Positions 34,859-44,374 of a stretch of 64,000 nt of DNA are shown one piece after another. Within the stretch, counting starts at the first letter, position 1, and every line of letters begins with the position of its first letter. Under the pieces are notes generated by a model. That model was not told the origin of the DNA. It did not search any database and saw only the letters and a program-made list of their open reading frames with translations. The stretch covers positions 143,468-207,467 of the forward strand of contig NZ_JAJQQP010000007.1 in the NCBI RefSeq assembly GCF_028994805.1. The letters run 5' to 3'. Source of the stretch: Promicromonospora iranensis (lineage in GTDB: Bacteria; Actinomycetota; Actinomycetes; Actinomycetales; Cellulomonadaceae). The position numbers were made by a program, and so were the translations under genes.

Positions 34859-36367
34859 ATGACATCGCTGTCAGCACCCTCCGACCGTACGCGCCGGCGC
34901 AGCCGCTCGGCGCGGCTCGCCGTCGGCTCGGCGACCGCTGTCGCCCTGGCCGGTCTCGTGGCCGTGCCCCTCTCCCCGACCGCGCAGGCCGCTGCGCCCG
35001 AGGCGGAGATCTGCGACATCTACTGCGACGCCCGAGATCCCGGGGCCGCAGCGGGCGATCGTGTGCCGGTGAGCGCGACGGTGCACGGCCGCACGGTCCG
35101 GCTCCACGTCTCCGACCCCGACGTCATGGGCTGGGCCTCGATCGACGGCGGCCAGGCGGGCGACGAGGTCTGGCTGGACCGGTCGTTCGACGGCGGACGG
35201 ACCTGGGCCTCGGGCAGCCGGCTCGGTGCCACGACCGTTCCTGCCGGCTCCACGGGCTGGCGCACACAGATGTACAACGTGGACGACTGGGACGACCTCG
35301 GCGTCGGTGCGCTGCGTGCCTGCGGCACGGCGGGCGACCGGCCCGAGATCGCGTGCACCGGCTGGGCGCGCAACGACCGCAACGCCGGCAGCCGATCGAC
35401 GGAGGCCGCCACCGCGCTGATGATGCTGTGGGACCGGGACACCGGCCTGTTCGAGACCGACGGCTGGTGGACGGGCGCGAACGCGCTGACCGCCGTCATC
35501 GACAACGCCCGGATCAGCGGGCTGGGCAGCTACCGCTACGCGATCGCCGAGACCTACGACAAGAACGTCGGCGCGCGCGAGGGGCAGTTCCGGAACGAGT
35601 ACCTGGACGACACCGGCTGGTGGGGCCTCGCCTGGATCGCCGCCTACGACCTGACCGGTGACAGCCGGTACCTGAGCACGGCACGCGCCGACGCCGACCA
35701 CATGCGCGCGTACTGGACCAGCACGTGCGGTGGCGGCGTCCAGTGGAACACCGGTATCGCGTACAAGAACGCCATCACCAACGAGCTGTACATCCAGCTC
35801 AACGCGGCGCTGCACAACCGGATCCCCGGCGACACCACGTACCTCCAGCGCGCGCAGCAGGGCTGGGACTGGTTCCGCACCAGCGGCATGATCAACTCCG
35901 GCAACCTGATCAACGACGGGCTGAACGACGCCTGCGTCAACAACGGCGAGCCCACGTGGACCTACAACCAGGGGGTCATCCTCGGTGCCCTGACCGAGCT
36001 GCACCGGGCCACGGGCGACGTGGCGCTGCTGAGCACCGCCCGCAGCCTGGCCGACGCCTCGACCAGCTCCACGTACCTCAACCCGGGCGGCGTGCTGCGC
36101 GAGGTGAACGAGGGTGCCGACTGCACCAGCGACGGCGCCTCCTTCAAGGGCGCCTACGTCCGTGGCCTGGGCCGGCTCAACGCCGCGCTGGGCGACCGGC
36201 CGTACAGCGCCTACCTCGACCGGCAGGCCGACGCCGCCTACGCCACCACCCGTGACTCGCTCGGGATGTACGGCCCGCACTGGAACGGCCCGCGCGTCCC
36301 GGTGACCGCGGGACACGGCTGCCAGCACGGCGCGCTGGACCTGTTCAACGCCGCGCAGGCGAGCTGA
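34859..36367 (+). CDS. Secreted glycoside hydrolase family 76 enzyme (alpha-1,6-mannanase type)
   Basis: A 502-residue exported enzyme. The signal peptide (SARLAVGSATAVALAGLVAV, then AQAA) ends near residue 45. Residues ~50-160 form an extra N-terminal region with two nearby Cys pairs. The GH76 (alpha/alpha)6 catalytic domain follows: LMMLWDRDTGLFETDGWWTG, the catalytic Asp pair in EYLDDTGWWGLAWIAAYDLT near residues 249-250, NTGIAYKNAITNELYI and TYNQGVILGALTELHRATG. GH76 enzymes cut alpha-1,6-mannan of fungal walls or mannose-containing cell-surface glycans. GAGGAG lies seven bases before the ATG. A strong terminator follows, so this is a single-gene unit. Confidence 0.92.
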   Translation: MTSLSAPSDRTRRRSRSARLAVGSATAVALAGLVAVPLSPTAQAAAPEAEICDIYCDARDPGAAAGDRVPVSATVHGRTVRLHVSDPDVMGWASIDGGQAGDEVWLDRSFDGGRTWASGSRLGATTVPAGSTGWRTQMYNVDDWDDLGVGALRACGTAGDRPEIACTGWARNDRNAGSRSTEAATALMMLWDRDTGLFETDGWWTGANALTAVIDNARISGLGSYRYAIAETYDKNVGAREGQFRNEYLDDTGWWGLAWIAAYDLTGDSRYLSTARADADHMRAYWTSTCGGGVQWNTGIAYKNAITNELYIQLNAALHNRIPGDTTYLQRAQQGWDWFRTSGMINSGNLINDGLNDACVNNGEPTWTYNQGVILGALTELHRATGDVALLSTARSLADASTSSTYLNPGGVLREVNEGADCTSDGASFKGAYVRGLGRLNAALGDRPYSAYLDRQADAAYATTRDSLGMYGPHWNGPRVPVTAGHGCQHGALDLFNAAQAS

Positions 36368-36376
36368 GATCCCGCC

Positions 36377-36420
36377 GGGTCAGTCCCGCGGGCCGGCCGG
36401 ACGGCCCGCGGGACTGACCC
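36377..36420 (+). terminator. Terminator after the GH76 gene
   Basis: Perfect 18-base arms (36377-36394, 36403-36420) with an eight-base loop, ten bases after the stop codon. Confidence 0.85.
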
Positions 36421-36473
36421 GTGATGCGGCCCGGTGGCAAATGACCTTGCCGTCCCTGGGAGAATGGGGCGTT

Positions 36474-39400
36474 GTGAGTACCGAGCCTTCTTCCACCCCA
36501 GTGTCCGACGGCGATCGCGGCCGCCCGGGCGGGGGCCGGAACCGTCGCCGTGGGCCGGGCAAGCAGAGCGACAGGCAGAACCGTCGGCCCCGCCGCGGCG
36601 GGCCGCAGCGCGTCTCGACGGCTCAGCTCGAGGCGGCGGCCGCCAAGCGCGCCGCCGTCGAGGTGCCGCCCATCACATACCCGGCGCAGCTGCCCGTCTC
36701 CGCACGCCGCGAGGACATCTCCGCGGCGATCCGTGATCACCAGGTGGTGATCGTGGCCGGCGAGACCGGCTCCGGAAAGACCACCCAGATCCCCAAGATC
36801 ACACTCGATCTCGGGCGGGGCCGGCAGGGTCAGATCGGGCACACCCAGCCCCGGCGGCTGGCGGCGCGCACGGTCGCGGAGCGCATCGCCGAGGAGCTCG
36901 GCACGGAGCTCGGCGGCGTGGTGGGCTACCAGGTGCGGTTCACCGACCAGTCGAGCGACCAGACGCTCGTCAAGGTCATGACCGACGGCATCCTGCTCGC
37001 CCAGATCCAGCGTGACCCGCAGCTGCTCGCCTACGACACGATCATCATCGACGAGGCGCACGAGCGGTCCCTCAACATCGACTTCCTGCTCGGCTACCTG
37101 TCGCGGCTCCTTCCTCAGCGGCCCGACCTCAAGCTGATCATCACGTCGGCGACCATCGACTCGGAGCGGTTCGCCGCGCACTTCTCCCCCGCGGCCCTGG
37201 CCGAGCGGGGCGGTGCCCCCGCCTACGTGACGGACGTGCTGCCGGAGCTCGCCCCGATCGTCGAGGTCTCCGGCCGTACGTTCCCGGTAGAGATCCGCTA
37301 CCAGCCGCTGTCGCCCGACGAGGCTCCGGACGACCAGACCTCCGGCGACGCCGAGGCCTCCCGGAACGCGCGACAGGCAGGAGGGAAGGGGTCTCGACCG
37401 GGTCGGCCACCGGCAGGCACCCGACCCTCGAAGCGGGGCAGCGAGGAGAAGGACCTCGTCACCGGCATCGTCGAGGCCTGCGACGAGCTCCTGCGCGAGG
37501 GCAACGGCGACATCCTGGTGTTCCTCTCGGGCGAGCGCGAGATCCACGACACCGCCGACGGCCTCGCCGGCCACCTCAAGGAACGCGCCCGCGACCCGAA
37601 GCACCCGCAGCACGTCGAGATCCTGCCGTTGTACGCGCGGCTGTCGAGCGCGGAGCAGCACCGGGTCTTCCAGCAGCACGCCTCGCGGCGCATCGTCCTG
37701 GCGACCAACGTCGCCGAGACCTCGCTGACCGTTCCCGGCATCCACTACGTCGTGGACCCCGGCACTGCTCGCATCAGCCGCTACTCGAAGCAGACGAAGG
37801 TGCAGCGGCTGCCGATCGAGCCGGTGTCGCAGGCCTCCGCCAACCAGCGCAGCGGCCGTTCCGGCCGGGTCGCCGACGGCATCGCGATCCGCCTCTACTC
37901 GGAGGAGGACTTCAACAGCCGCCCCGAGTTCACCGAGCCCGAGATCCTGCGCACGTCGCTGGCGTCGGTGCTGCTGCAGATGATCTCCGTCGGCGTCGTC
38001 AGCACGCCCGACGACGTCGCCCGCTTCCCCTTCGTCGAGCCCCCGGACACGCGCGCGATCCGCGACGGCGTCCAGCTGCTCACGGAGCTCGGTGCGCTGG
38101 AGGAGGTCCCGACCGGCACCGCCGGCAGGACGGTCACGCAGCTCACCGAGGTGGGCCGCACGCTCGCCCAGCTCCCGATGGACCCGCGCCTCGCACGCAT
38201 GGTCATCGAGGGCTCCCGGCACGGCGTCGCCCGCGAGGTGGCGATCATCGCGGCCGCGCTGTCGATCCAGGACCCCCGCGAGCGCCCGGCCGAGCAGCGT
38301 GCGCAGGCCGACCAGCTGCACGCCCGGTTCGCCGACCCTCGCTCCGACTTCCTCACGTACCTGAACCTCTGGGAGTACGTGCGGGAGCAGCAGCACCTGA
38401 TGGGCAGCTCGGCCTTCCGACGGCTGTGCAAGTCCGAGTACCTGAACTTCCTGCGCATCCGCGAGTGGCAGGACGTCGTCGCCCAGCTGCGCGAGATGTC
38501 GAAGCCGCTGGGCATCGAGATGTCGTTCCAGCCCCGGCAGCGGCCCGACGGCGCTCGGCCGGGTCCGGCGGAGGGCGCCGAGGAGGAGTCGCCGTCCTAT
38601 CGGCAGACCTGGGACGACGACACGATCCACCGCTCGCTGCTCGCCGGGCTGCTCTCGCAGCTCGGGATGCAGGACACGGGTGAGGTGAAGGCGTCCGCCG
38701 TCGCGCACCTGCGAGGGGCCCAGCGGGAGATCGCGCTGAAGCGGGCGAAGAAGCAGGCGCGCAACGAGTACATCGGGGCGCGAGGGGCACGGTTCGCGAT
38801 CTTCCCCGGGTCCCCCCTGTCGAAGAAGCCGCCGGCGTGGATCATGGCGGGTGAGCTCGTCGAGACCAGCCGCCTGTGGGCGCGCGACGTCGCCCGCATC
38901 CAGCCCGAGTGGGCCGAGGACCTCGCCGGACCGCTCGCGAAGCACACGTACTCGGAGCCGCACTGGTCCTCCAAGCAGGGTGCGGCGATGTGCTCGGAGA
39001 AGGTGCTGCTGTACGGGGTGCCCATCGTGGCCGACCGGCGGGTCCTGTACGCCAAGGTCGACCCCGAGGCGGCGCGCGAGATGTTCGTGCGGCACGCGCT
39101 CGTCGAGGGCGAGTGGACCACCCACCACCGCTTCTTCCACGACAACCGCGCCCTCCTGGAGGAGGCCGGTGAGCTCGAGGCCCGCTCCCGGCAGCGTGGC
39201 CTGGTCGCGGACGAGGACGACCTCTTCGCCTTCTACGACGAGCGCGTGCCCGACTCCGTGGTCTCGGCCGCCCACTTCGACCGCTGGTGGTCGCGCGCGC
39301 GCAAGGAGACGCCGGACCTGCTCACCTTCACCATGGAGCAGCTGGTCGGCGACGCGTCGGTCGACACGTCCGAGTTCCCCGAGAAGTGGCCCCAGGGCGA

Positions 39401-41216
39401 GCTCTCCCTGCCGCTCACCTACCAGTTCCAGCCCGGTTCCGAGGCCGACGGCGTCACCGTGCACGTCCCCGTCGCGGTGCTCGCCCGAGTGGTACCCGAC
39501 GGATTCGACTGGATGGTGCCCGGGCTCCTCGAGGAGCTCACCATCGCGACCATCAAGTCGCTGCCCAAGGCGGTGCGACGCGAGCTCGTCCCGGCACCGG
39601 ACGTCGCACGCGAGATCGTCGCGTGGGTCCGGGCGGAGTGCCCGGCCTGGGAGGACATCGTCCGGGCCGGCGACATGGCGGAGCCGTACGTCTCCGCGTT
39701 CACGCGAGCGGTCCGGCAGCTCCGCGACGTCGTCGTGCCGCCCGAGGTCTGGGACGAGGAGCGGGTCTCGCGGCTTCCTGGGCACCTCCGGATGACGTTC
39801 CGGGTCATCGAGGAGCGCGGGCGGGGACGGGACGCGTCGTCGATCGTGCTGGACGAGTCGAAGGATCTGCTGCTGTTGCAGCGGAAGCTGGCGGGGCGGG
39901 CTGAAGCTGCTGTGCGGTCTGCTGTGAAGGGTGCGGTGGGTCGGGCTCTTGCGGAGGCTGCTTCGGCTGGGGCGGCTGCTTCGGCTGGGGCGGCTGCTTC
40001 GGCTGGGGCGGCTGCTTCGGCTGGGGCGGCTGCTTCGGCTGGGGCGGGCGCGGCGGGCGAAGACCCGCGCGCGACACACTCACGCGCCCCAGGGGGCGCT
40101 CCGTTCGGGGATACGGTCGCGCGCGGGTCTTCGCCCGCCGCGCCCTCCGTCGGTGCGTCGCCTTTGGAGGTGGGCAGTAGCTCCAGTCGGGGGGTGGTTG
40201 GCGGGGGTGCTGGTGTCGCCGGGTCTGCCGGCGTCGGCGGTGCTGTTGTCGCGGAGCAGAGCGGGCTGACGTCTTGGCCTGCTGGGCTGCCCGAGGGTGG
40301 GGCGTTGCCGGTTTCCGTCTCTACCGATGTGGGGGCCGGGGTGGTGGTGCGGGGGTTCCCGGCTCTCGTGGAGGAGGTGGCGCCCAAGGTGAAGGGGCAG
40401 GCTCGGTCCGTCGGGGTGTCGTTGCGGATCCTGGCTGAGGAGAATGCTCAAGCTTCTGCGCACGCTGCTGGGGTGCGGCGGCTGTTGTTGTCCGAGGCCG
40501 CTCTGGGTACCGGGCGGATCACGTCGCGGTGGACGGGGACGCAGTCGCTGACGATGGCCGCGTCGCCGTACGCGAACACGGAGGCGCTGGTCGCTGATCT
40601 GCAGCTGGCGGCCGTGGTCTCGTTGACGTCCGGTGGGGACTCGGCGCGGTACGACACGCCGCCGGGCGGGCCGGATGCGGCGTCGGTGCGGTCCGCTGCC
40701 GCGTACGCCGAGGCGCTGGCGTTCGTGCGGAAGCATCTGGAGGACGAGGTGTATCGCGTCGTCGGGCACGTGGTGGCCGCGCTGTCGGCGAGCCGGACGC
40801 TCGAGGCGGAGATCCGCGCGTCCGGCAGCCTGGCGCTCCTGAACACCCTGCAGGACCTCCGCGAGCACCGCGCGGCCCTGATCCACGACGGGTTCGCGTC
40901 GGCGACGCCGCCGCGGCGGCTGCCGCACCTGGCCCGCTATCTGCGCGCGGACTCGCACCGCCTCACGAAGGCCACGGAGAACCCGGCACGGGACTCCGAC
41001 CTCGCCTGGCGGATCGGCGACGTGACGGCCGCGTACGAGAAGGCCCTGGCCACGTACGCCGCCGGCTCCCCCGACGCCGCGCGCGCCGCCGAGCTGGCGG
41101 ACGTCCGCTGGATGCTCGAGGAGCTGCGCGTCTCGCTGTTCGCGCAGCAGCTCGGTACGGACGGCCCGGTCAGCGAGAAGCGGATCCGGAAGGTGCTGGT
41201 GCCGAACGGCTGGTGA
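36474..41216 (+). CDS. hrpA: ATP-dependent RNA helicase HrpA (DEAH family)
   Basis: A 1580-residue DEAH helicase; the bacterial family is about 1280-1350. Walker A AGETGSGKTTQIPK lies near residue 95, IIIDEAHERSLN near 190, SATIDSERFAAHF follows, and motif VI is SANQRSGRSGRVADG. HA2, OB and DUF3418 regions continue to the end (RIRKVLVPNGW). HrpA rescues stalled ribosomes in E. coli and acts on RNA in the cytoplasm. Extra length comes from a basic linker at ~300-325 and a large insertion at ~1160-1275 made of an Ala/Ser/Gly repeat and an in-frame palindrome; from ~39890 to ~40800 codons become visibly T-richer. GTG at 36474 is preferred; ATG at 36441 is possible. Confidence 0.93.
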   Translation: MSTEPSSTPVSDGDRGRPGGGRNRRRGPGKQSDRQNRRPRRGGPQRVSTAQLEAAAAKRAAVEVPPITYPAQLPVSARREDISAAIRDHQVVIVAGETGSGKTTQIPKITLDLGRGRQGQIGHTQPRRLAARTVAERIAEELGTELGGVVGYQVRFTDQSSDQTLVKVMTDGILLAQIQRDPQLLAYDTIIIDEAHERSLNIDFLLGYLSRLLPQRPDLKLIITSATIDSERFAAHFSPAALAERGGAPAYVTDVLPELAPIVEVSGRTFPVEIRYQPLSPDEAPDDQTSGDAEASRNARQAGGKGSRPGRPPAGTRPSKRGSEEKDLVTGIVEACDELLREGNGDILVFLSGEREIHDTADGLAGHLKERARDPKHPQHVEILPLYARLSSAEQHRVFQQHASRRIVLATNVAETSLTVPGIHYVVDPGTARISRYSKQTKVQRLPIEPVSQASANQRSGRSGRVADGIAIRLYSEEDFNSRPEFTEPEILRTSLASVLLQMISVGVVSTPDDVARFPFVEPPDTRAIRDGVQLLTELGALEEVPTGTAGRTVTQLTEVGRTLAQLPMDPRLARMVIEGSRHGVAREVAIIAAALSIQDPRERPAEQRAQADQLHARFADPRSDFLTYLNLWEYVREQQHLMGSSAFRRLCKSEYLNFLRIREWQDVVAQLREMSKPLGIEMSFQPRQRPDGARPGPAEGAEEESPSYRQTWDDDTIHRSLLAGLLSQLGMQDTGEVKASAVAHLRGAQREIALKRAKKQARNEYIGARGARFAIFPGSPLSKKPPAWIMAGELVETSRLWARDVARIQPEWAEDLAGPLAKHTYSEPHWSSKQGAAMCSEKVLLYGVPIVADRRVLYAKVDPEAAREMFVRHALVEGEWTTHHRFFHDNRALLEEAGELEARSRQRGLVADEDDLFAFYDERVPDSVVSAAHFDRWWSRARKETPDLLTFTMEQLVGDASVDTSEFPEKWPQGELSLPLTYQFQPGSEADGVTVHVPVAVLARVVPDGFDWMVPGLLEELTIATIKSLPKAVRRELVPAPDVAREIVAWVRAECPAWEDIVRAGDMAEPYVSAFTRAVRQLRDVVVPPEVWDEERVSRLPGHLRMTFRVIEERGRGRDASSIVLDESKDLLLLQRKLAGRAEAAVRSAVKGAVGRALAEAASAGAAASAGAAASAGAAASAGAAASAGAGAAGEDPRATHSRAPGGAPFGDTVARGSSPAAPSVGASPLEVGSSSSRGVVGGGAGVAGSAGVGGAVVAEQSGLTSWPAGLPEGGALPVSVSTDVGAGVVVRGFPALVEEVAPKVKGQARSVGVSLRILAEENAQASAHAAGVRRLLLSEAALGTGRITSRWTGTQSLTMAASPYANTEALVADLQLAAVVSLTSGGDSARYDTPPGGPDAASVRSAAAYAEALAFVRKHLEDEVYRVVGHVVAALSASRTLEAEIRASGSLALLNTLQDLREHRAALIHDGFASATPPRRLPHLARYLRADSHRLTKATENPARDSDLAWRIGDVTAAYEKALATYAAGSPDAARAAELADVRWMLEELRVSLFAQQLGTDGPVSEKRIRKVLVPNGW
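39960..40046 (+). repeat. Tandem 18-base repeat in hrpA
   Basis: Five near-identical units of GCTTCGGCTGGGGCGGCT encode repeated Ala-Ser-Ala-Gly-Ala-Ala. They lie at the 5' edge of the hrpA insertion and adjoin the palindrome, consistent with slippage in a tolerated linker. Confidence 0.85.
40048..40143. repeat. Palindromic element inserted in frame in hrpA
   Basis: Perfect 28-base inverted arms (40048-40075 and 40116-40143) flank a 40-base centre that itself contains GCGCCCC/GGGGCGC. The element is 96 bases, exactly 32 codons, so it keeps the frame. Translated it gives AAGEDPRATHSRAPGG at one end and VARGSSPAAP at the other; the reverse strand would give almost the same ends. This resembles a mobile palindromic repeat that tolerates insertion in coding sequence. 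Confidence 0.75.
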
Positions 41217-41272
41217 GCCCGACCAGGTGAAGTCGGGCGGGCCGTCGGGTCATCCCTCCCCGCGGCCACGGG

Positions 41273-43672
41273 TCAGCGTCTGTAGGCCGCCCTGCCGTAG
41301 CCGCTCATCAGAGGGCGTTCGCCCTTCTTGACGAGCACCACCTGCACCGCCGTGTTGCGGTACCTGTAGGACTCCGTGCCCGCGCCGCCACCGTTCTTCG
41401 CCCAGCCGAGCCACCCGACCCCGGACACGTGGACCCGGTAGTAGATGTCGTACCGCTTCGCCATCTCCCCGGTGAGGCGCATCTTGTAGGCGGACGTACG
41501 GTTCGTGCCGTGATAGGTGCCGGCGACCTTCGTGTCGCGCACGAAGGACCGCCAGCCGTCGCGCTCGACCTTGGCCGCCACCTGGACCCCGCCCGAGTAT
41601 CGGCCGTCCACGCCCACACGCACGGCGTTCAGCCGCTGTGTGGTGCTGGTGAGGCCGGCAGTCGAGCCGCCGTGGACCAGCGGCCGCCAGCCCGACGGTC
41701 GCATGTACGGCTGCACCGTCACCTGGAACTGGGTCCCCTTGTCGTAGAAGGGCGCGTTGCCGGTGCCCGACGCCGAGCGTCGCGTGCCCTTGGGCAGTAT
41801 CCGCATCTGGACTGCCTCGATGCGGTGGCCGAACCCCGTGGTGCCCGCGTTCTCGCCGTTCTTGGCCCAGCCGAGCCAGCCGTGCTTCGGCACGTAGGCG
41901 CGGTACCAGACGTCGTAGTAAGGGGCCAGCGCTCCGCCGTCGTCGATGCGGAACGCCTCGAGGCGACGGTTCTGCCCGACGCTGCCGACGTGGTAGACAT
42001 CGCCCTTCCTCTTGAGCCCCTCCCAGCCACGGCCCTGGACGTAGCCCTCCATGTCGAACCAGTAGGCGACGTTGGGGTCGTCGGACTCACCAACCCTGGA
42101 GTACGTGTACCCAGGGCCCGGCCATGGTTCGGCGACCAGCATCTCGATCGACCGGCCGCTGCCCGCCTCGCCGGCAGACGTGGCGGTGGTGCTGCAGTAC
42201 GTGTAGTTGTTCAGCCACCTCGAACCGATGTACTTCCCGCCGTAGCAGACGTCGGCGTCCGGCCGGTCGCCGATCTTGACCGAGGCCGTGACCGTCTTGG
42301 GCGCCATGCGTGGACCGTATGCCGTCACTCTGGCGGTCAGTGTGCGCCCCTCGTCCGGGGGAAGACTGAGGTAGTGGCGGTCCTCGTCGCTTCCCCCCGC
42401 GGAGACCACCTTGCCGTCCCTCAGCCACTCGTACCGGTAGGACGTCGGCTCGGGCGAGAACCCTGACACCTCCACGACCAGGTTCGGGTCCAGCCGGGCG
42501 TCGCCGAGCGCCGTGATGGCTGCCTTGCCGCCGGTGAAGGCACAGTCGTTCACGCAGACCCGGACGGTCGTCACCATCCGCAGGGCGCCCGTGAACTGCC
42601 GGTACTCGGCATTGACGTCCTGGAATCCGGTACCGAGCCCGGACTGATCCACCTGGACGGTCTCCGACTGCTCGTCGAACACCGCACGACCGATCTCCCG
42701 GGAGGCGTGCCGGAATATCACCACCCCCATCGGCGTGGTGCCCAGGTCGCTCGTGAGCGCGACCTCCAGCGGGACATGACCGTCATCCGGGGTTCCGTCC
42801 TCCAGCTCGCGCACGGTGACTGCGGGCGGTGCGGGCTTCGTGGTGGCGGGGGTCCCGACCAAGAAGCTGCTCGTCCTGGACGGGCCACGCACGCCGTACT
42901 GGTCGATGCCCCGCAGGTGCAGGTACTGCCGGCCGGACGCCGCCGGGACCACGGGCAGCACCGCCGGCTCGCCGTCCGCCACGGGGATGCTCTCCCACGT
43001 CGCAGGCCTGGAAGTGGTCCCGCTCACGGCGTACTCGTACGCGACGGCCTTGCCCTGACGGGTTGCGGCCACCAGGTACTTGCCGGCTACGCCCACACCA
43101 CCGCGTGCCTCGTCGTGGACATACACGGCCTGGGCAGCAAGCACCGGCACGACCGTGGAGACCACAGGAGGCTGTCGGACCCCGAAGCGGCATGACGCCA
43201 CCGGTTCCGGAGCCCAGGTGTCACCGGTGCGGACGCGTACCTCGACCCTGTAGACGGTGTCGTGGTTCAGGTACAACGAGCGATCGGTCGTGCCCACGCC
43301 GTCGTCGACCGGCGCGGCGAAACTGCTCACGTCCTCACCGTCCGGCCCGACGATCGTGTACAGGACCGCCGTCTCCGTCGTGCCGGAGTCGAAGGTCGCG
43401 GCCCACCGTGCGGCGAGACGGTCGCCCGTACCGGTGTGCCAGGCCGGCTCGTCGCCGCAGGTCTCGCCGTTCACCGTGATCGCCGGCGCCGCGAGCGGCT
43501 CTGCGGCGACCTTCGCTGACGGCGACGGCGATAGCGATGGCGACGGCGACGGCGACGGCGTTGCGGCGGACGCCGGGGTCGCGGGCACCGTGATCACGCC
43601 GGCGAGGAGCGCACCCCCGGTCAGGACTGCCAGCATCCGGCTCGGTACACCCGCAGAGCGAAAGGGGTTCAC
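41273..43672 (-). CDS. Secreted protein with C-terminal ChW (hydrophobic-Trp) repeats
   Basis: A 799-residue exported protein. GTG at 43672 with GGAGAGG upstream; the signal peptide ends near TPASAATP, followed by a Pro/Ser linker and Ig-like regions with two or three Cys pairs. From ~540 to the end at least five repeats of 40-50 residues carry the ChW signature: GYVQGRGWEGL, YVPKHGWLGWAKNGENAGTT, YMRPSGWRPLVHGG, VERDGWRSFVRD, HVSGVGWLGWAKNGGGAGTE. Each ends in a segment such as RRLEAFRIDD or HRIEAVQMRIL. ChW repeats are best known from Clostridium surface proteins; they are linked to adhesion or substrate binding. No catalytic domain is recognised. Confidence 0.85.
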   Translation of the reverse strand: MNPFRSAGVPSRMLAVLTGGALLAGVITVPATPASAATPSPSPSPSLSPSPSAKVAAEPLAAPAITVNGETCGDEPAWHTGTGDRLAARWAATFDSGTTETAVLYTIVGPDGEDVSSFAAPVDDGVGTTDRSLYLNHDTVYRVEVRVRTGDTWAPEPVASCRFGVRQPPVVSTVVPVLAAQAVYVHDEARGGVGVAGKYLVAATRQGKAVAYEYAVSGTTSRPATWESIPVADGEPAVLPVVPAASGRQYLHLRGIDQYGVRGPSRTSSFLVGTPATTKPAPPAVTVRELEDGTPDDGHVPLEVALTSDLGTTPMGVVIFRHASREIGRAVFDEQSETVQVDQSGLGTGFQDVNAEYRQFTGALRMVTTVRVCVNDCAFTGGKAAITALGDARLDPNLVVEVSGFSPEPTSYRYEWLRDGKVVSAGGSDEDRHYLSLPPDEGRTLTARVTAYGPRMAPKTVTASVKIGDRPDADVCYGGKYIGSRWLNNYTYCSTTATSAGEAGSGRSIEMLVAEPWPGPGYTYSRVGESDDPNVAYWFDMEGYVQGRGWEGLKRKGDVYHVGSVGQNRRLEAFRIDDGGALAPYYDVWYRAYVPKHGWLGWAKNGENAGTTGFGHRIEAVQMRILPKGTRRSASGTGNAPFYDKGTQFQVTVQPYMRPSGWRPLVHGGSTAGLTSTTQRLNAVRVGVDGRYSGGVQVAAKVERDGWRSFVRDTKVAGTYHGTNRTSAYKMRLTGEMAKRYDIYYRVHVSGVGWLGWAKNGGGAGTESYRYRNTAVQVVLVKKGERPLMSGYGRAAYRR

Positions 43673-43882
43673 GTCGACGTTCCTCTCCAGGCTCGCACCG
43701 GGACCACCACGGCCCCGGGCAAGGGTCGCGCCGAGAGTAGAGGCGGTGAGAACGCGGCGACAACACAACGCACGCAAGTTCACCCCCACCCCGCTCTCGG
43801 GCGATTCCCAGGGACGGATCAGGGAGAGACCGGGGGATCACCCGATGGTTCGGGACCAGAGGCGCAAAATACCGTCGGAGAC

Positions 43883-44071
43883 ATGAGCACACAGACACTT
43901 TCCCGTCCGCGCCAGGGGCGCATGATCGCCGGCGTCTGCGCCGGCGTCGCCCGCCGATTCGGCTGGGACCCCACTCTCGTCCGGGTCGTCACGGTGGCCT
44001 CGATCTTCATTCCCGGGCCCCAGTTCCTCGCGTACATCGCGTTCTGGATCCTGATGCCCAACGACGACTGA
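43883..44071 (+). CDS. PspC-domain membrane protein, copy 1
   Basis: A 62-residue protein consisting of a single PspC domain: RMIAGVCAGVARRFGWDPTLVRVV, then a membrane helix IFIPGPQFLAYIAFWILMP. PspC domains belong to the phage-shock envelope-stress response, often acting as membrane-bound regulators or toxins. The start ATG matches the second copy. The first of two intact tandem copies, 76% or more alike by eye; a third decayed copy lies at 45996-46132. Confidence 0.9.
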   Translation: MSTQTLSRPRQGRMIAGVCAGVARRFGWDPTLVRVVTVASIFIPGPQFLAYIAFWILMPNDD

Positions 44072-44161
44072 TCCCACCCTGCGGCACGGCAGACGGGTCT
44101 CGGGGTCGAATCCGGGGATCGCCCCATAGCCTGGCGCGCGTGCTCCGCATACCGTCGAGGC

Positions 44162-44359
44162 ATGAGCACACCCAAGCTGTCCCGTCCCCGTCAGGGCCGC
44201 ATGATCGGCGGCGTCTGCGCCGGTATCGCCCGCCGTTTCGGCTGGGACCCCACCGTCGTCCGGGTCGTCACGGTCGCCTCGATCCTCATCCCCGGACCCC
44301 AGGTCCTGGCCTACCTGATCTGCTGGATCTTCATCCCGAACGAGCGCCAGGCGGCCTGA
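44162..44359 (+). CDS. PspC-domain membrane protein, copy 2
   Basis: A 65-residue paralogue of the preceding gene, differing at about 14 positions plus the C-terminal tail RQAA. The domain RMIGGVCAGIARRFGWDPTVV and helix ILIPGPQVLAYLICWIFIP are complete. The bases directly before the start codon (ATACCGTCG) are shared with copy 1, so the duplication includes part of the leader. It ends 15 bases from the converging gene at 44375. Confidence 0.9.
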   Translation: MSTPKLSRPRQGRMIGGVCAGIARRFGWDPTVVRVVTVASILIPGPQVLAYLICWIFIPNERQAA

Positions 44360-44374
44360 CGACCACGGTCCTGC

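Noticed and set aside
36345-40079. A 1244-codon open frame on the minus strand opposite hrpA
   Set aside because: Composition is Arg/Leu/Gly/His-rich with no motifs, as expected for the antisense of a high-GC gene; hrpA carries all helicase motifs.
44095-44135. GGGGTCGAATCCGGGG resembling a tRNA T-arm
   Set aside because: No acceptor stem, D-arm or anticodon arm can be placed around it.
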